Part shown: one piece after another, positions 4,758 to 5,857 of the stretch
Layout of the letters: each line of letters opens with the position of its first letter
How positions within the stretch are numbered: the first letter of the stretch is position 1
NCBI GenBank assembly: GCA_016192645.1
Contig: JACPTT010000086.1
Coordinates: 1 to 5,857, forward strand
Direction of reading: 5' to 3'
DNA length: 5,857 bases
DNA from: Candidatus Levyibacteriota bacterium
Lineage (GTDB): Bacteria > Patescibacteriota > Microgenomatia > Levybacterales > UBA12049
Notes under the pieces: model-generated
Databases searched by the model: none
The model's input: the letters and a program-made list of their open reading frames with translations, nothing else
Told to the model about the DNA's origin: nothing
Made by a program: the position numbers and the translations under genes

Positions 4758-5857
4758 ATGAAAGTTGCCTTGGTTCATGATTACATAAAAGAGTATGGGG
4801 GGGCGGAGAGGGTGTTGGAGGCATTAACAGAGATTTATCCTGATGCCCCAATTTATACTGCCTTTTACCAAAAAGGCCAAGCCTGGGAGGTATTTAAAAA
4901 CTGTGACATTCGGGTTTCCTGGGCGCATTATATTCCCTTTTTTTCAACCTTGTTTCATAGCCCTTTGCGGTTTTTAGCTCCTCTTATCTGGGATAGTTTC
5001 GATTTTTCTCAATATGATGTAATTATTTCTTCGGCTAGCTGGTTCGTTACCAAAGGATTCGGTACTAGAGGAACTAATCGGAAAAAACCAATTGAAATTT
5101 GCTATTGCCATACGCCCCCTCGCTATCTTTATGGATACCAGACATCAATAAACAGCAATTTTTTACCGGTTAAAATCTATGCCCATTTAGTCAATCATTT
5201 TATGCGTCTTTACGATTTTTCCGCTTCCCAAAAAGTAAATTATTTCATTGCCAATTCTTACGAAGTTTCAAAAAGAATTAAGAAATTTTATAGAAGAGAC
5301 TCAACAGTAATTTATCCGCCGGTGGAACTGCCTCAATTCAAAATTCAAAATTCAAAAATCAAAAATACAAATCAAAGTTCAAAAATAGACAGCTATTATC
5401 TGGTTGTTTCGAGGATTGTCGGAGGTAAGGGGCTGGAGTTGGCGGTTGAGGCGGCAAACAAATTGAAGGTGCCGCTTAAGATTGTAGGCAGTCCCGCCGG
5501 ATACTCAAATGTTTATGGTAAGCTTTACAAAAAAGCCGGGCCAACAGTTGAATTTTTAGGTTTTGTTTCCGATGAAAAGTTAGCCCAACTTTACGCCGGG
5601 GCAAAAGCTTTTTTGGCACTTTCGCAGGATGAGGATTTTGGCATAACCCCGGTTGAAGCAATGAGTGCTGGAACTCCTGTTATTGCTTATCGGTCGGGAG
5701 GATTTCAAGAAACGGTTATTGACCCTTCGGCAAGCTCAGGGCAAGCGGCAACCGGAATATTTTTTGATGAACTTACAGTTGAAAGTTTAGTAAAAGCAAT
5801 AAAATCCTTTGACAAGCTCAGGATTAATGCAGAAGACTGCATTAGACAGGCGCAAAA
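4758..5857 (+). CDS. GT4-family glycosyltransferase (WbaZ-like), C-terminus outside window
   Basis: Retaining GT-B glycosyltransferase that moves a sugar from a nucleotide-sugar donor to a growing glycan, probably for capsule, O-antigen or other surface polysaccharide, at the inner face of the membrane. 366 residues are present and the frame is still open at the edge; family members are commonly about 370-400. The N-terminal acceptor domain begins MKVALVHDYIKEYGGAERVLE, typical of the WbaZ-like group, with ICYCHTPPRYLY (114-125) and YFIANS (162-167). The C-terminal donor domain has SRIVGGKGLELAVEA (218-232; K224 likely contacts the donor phosphate), EFLGFVSDEKLAQLYAGA and the E-x7-E motif EDFGITPVE (E292, E300), followed by AMSAGTPVIA. 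Residues ~193-211 are an AT-rich repeat-derived linker between the two domains. Residues 323-331 and 350-355 are coded by a second kind of repeat. There is no Shine-Dalgarno sequence. The following genes may belong to a glycan locus, not visible here. Confidence 0.93.
   Translation, partial: MKVALVHDYIKEYGGAERVLEALTEIYPDAPIYTAFYQKGQAWEVFKNCDIRVSWAHYIPFFSTLFHSPLRFLAPLIWDSFDFSQYDVIISSASWFVTKGFGTRGTNRKKPIEICYCHTPPRYLYGYQTSINSNFLPVKIYAHLVNHFMRLYDFSASQKVNYFIANSYEVSKRIKKFYRRDSTVIYPPVELPQFKIQNSKIKNTNQSSKIDSYYLVVSRIVGGKGLELAVEAANKLKVPLKIVGSPAGYSNVYGKLYKKAGPTVEFLGFVSDEKLAQLYAGAKAFLALSQDEDFGITPVEAMSAGTPVIAYRSGGFQETVIDPSASSGQAATGIFFDELTVESLVKAIKSFDKLRINAEDCIRQAQ
5334..5386 (+). repeat. In-frame CAAAATT-type repeat in glycosyltransferase gene
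   Basis: CAATT, CAAAATT, CAAAATT and CAAAAAT units followed by decaying CAAAAATA, CAAATCAAAGTTCAAAAATA. It encodes FKIQNSKIKN and a further Asn/Ser/Lys-rich stretch, in the linker between the two GT-B domains. The intact units share sequence and coding frame (KIQNS) with the array at 3048-3081 in the exonuclease gene. Confidence 0.8.
5724..5740 (+). repeat. 17-nt dispersed repeat, copy 1 (read as PSASSG)
   Basis: CCTTCGGCAAGCTCAGG, followed by GCAAGC. It matches the copy at 5806-5822 at 15 of 17 positions. Here it is read in the frame giving PSASSGQA, just after the ETVID strand of the glycosyltransferase, in a loop where relatives are variable. Confidence 0.65.
5806..5822 (+). repeat. 17-nt dispersed repeat, copy 2 (read as SFDKLR)
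   Basis: CCTTTGACAAGCTCAGG, the same unit as at 5724-5740 but read in a different frame, giving SFDKLR. The two copies lie 82 bp apart in the same gene, both without breaking the reading frame. Confidence 0.65.

Noticed and set aside
5476..5661. Minus-strand open frame of 61 codons
   Set aside because: It is antisense to the conserved donor domain of the glycosyltransferase, including the E-x7-E region.
1..5857. Undescribed defence, toxin-antitoxin or mobile system
   Set aside because: No transposase, integrase, CRISPR repeats, toxin-antitoxin pair or nuclease-helicase cluster is visible. The genes are mainly recognisable housekeeping families with independent promoters.

Overview
The window most resembles a chromosome fragment of an uncultivated Patescibacteria (Candidate Phyla Radiation) bacterium, possibly Microgenomates-like. 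This is inferred from several traits: compact, independently promoted genes with almost no Shine-Dalgarno signals; a stand-alone PolA-type 5'-3' exonuclease; short simple AT-rich repeats inserted in frame into genes; and moderately low GC. TGA is used as a stop (ftsH and the small minus-strand gene end in it), so the TGA-as-glycine code of Gracilibacteria/Absconditabacteria is unlikely. No 16S rRNA or other taxonomic marker is present, so the assignment is tentative.

Layout. 1-747 (minus): an alpha/beta-hydrolase gene that is frameshifted in a homopolymer and leaves the window at its 3' end. 748-793: a 46-bp divergent promoter region. 794-2659 (plus): ftsH, the membrane AAA+ zinc protease, complete. 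2694-3641 (plus): a stand-alone 5'-3' exonuclease like the N-terminal part of DNA polymerase I. 3605-3985 (minus): a 126-residue protein of unknown function whose end overlaps the exonuclease gene. 3986-4042: interleaved divergent promoters. 4043-4687 (plus): a HAD-superfamily (beta-phosphoglucomutase-like) phosphatase/mutase, ending in a hairpin across its stop codon. 4687-4754: a palindromic array of octamers. 4758-5857 (plus): a GT4 (WbaZ-like) glycosyltransferase running off the right edge. No stretch over 300 bases lacks a gene.

The genes do not form one pathway. They are membrane protein quality control, DNA repair/replication, a sugar-phosphate-type HAD enzyme and a surface-glycan glycosyltransferase. 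No CRISPR array, tRNA, rRNA, transposase or obvious new defence system is visible.

The most notable non-genic signals are: (1) a -10 box 6-8 nt before nearly every start codon, implying leaderless transcripts; (2) three unrelated short-repeat families: a 7-nt AAAATTC type inserted in two genes, an 8-nt ATTGTTNN palindromic array, and a 17-nt CCTTCGRCAAGCTCAGG-type repeat read in two different frames within one gene; (3) an alpha/beta-hydrolase with a Cys instead of Ser at its nucleophile position and a repairable one-base frameshift; (4) an FtsH with Leu in place of the usual pore-loop Phe.
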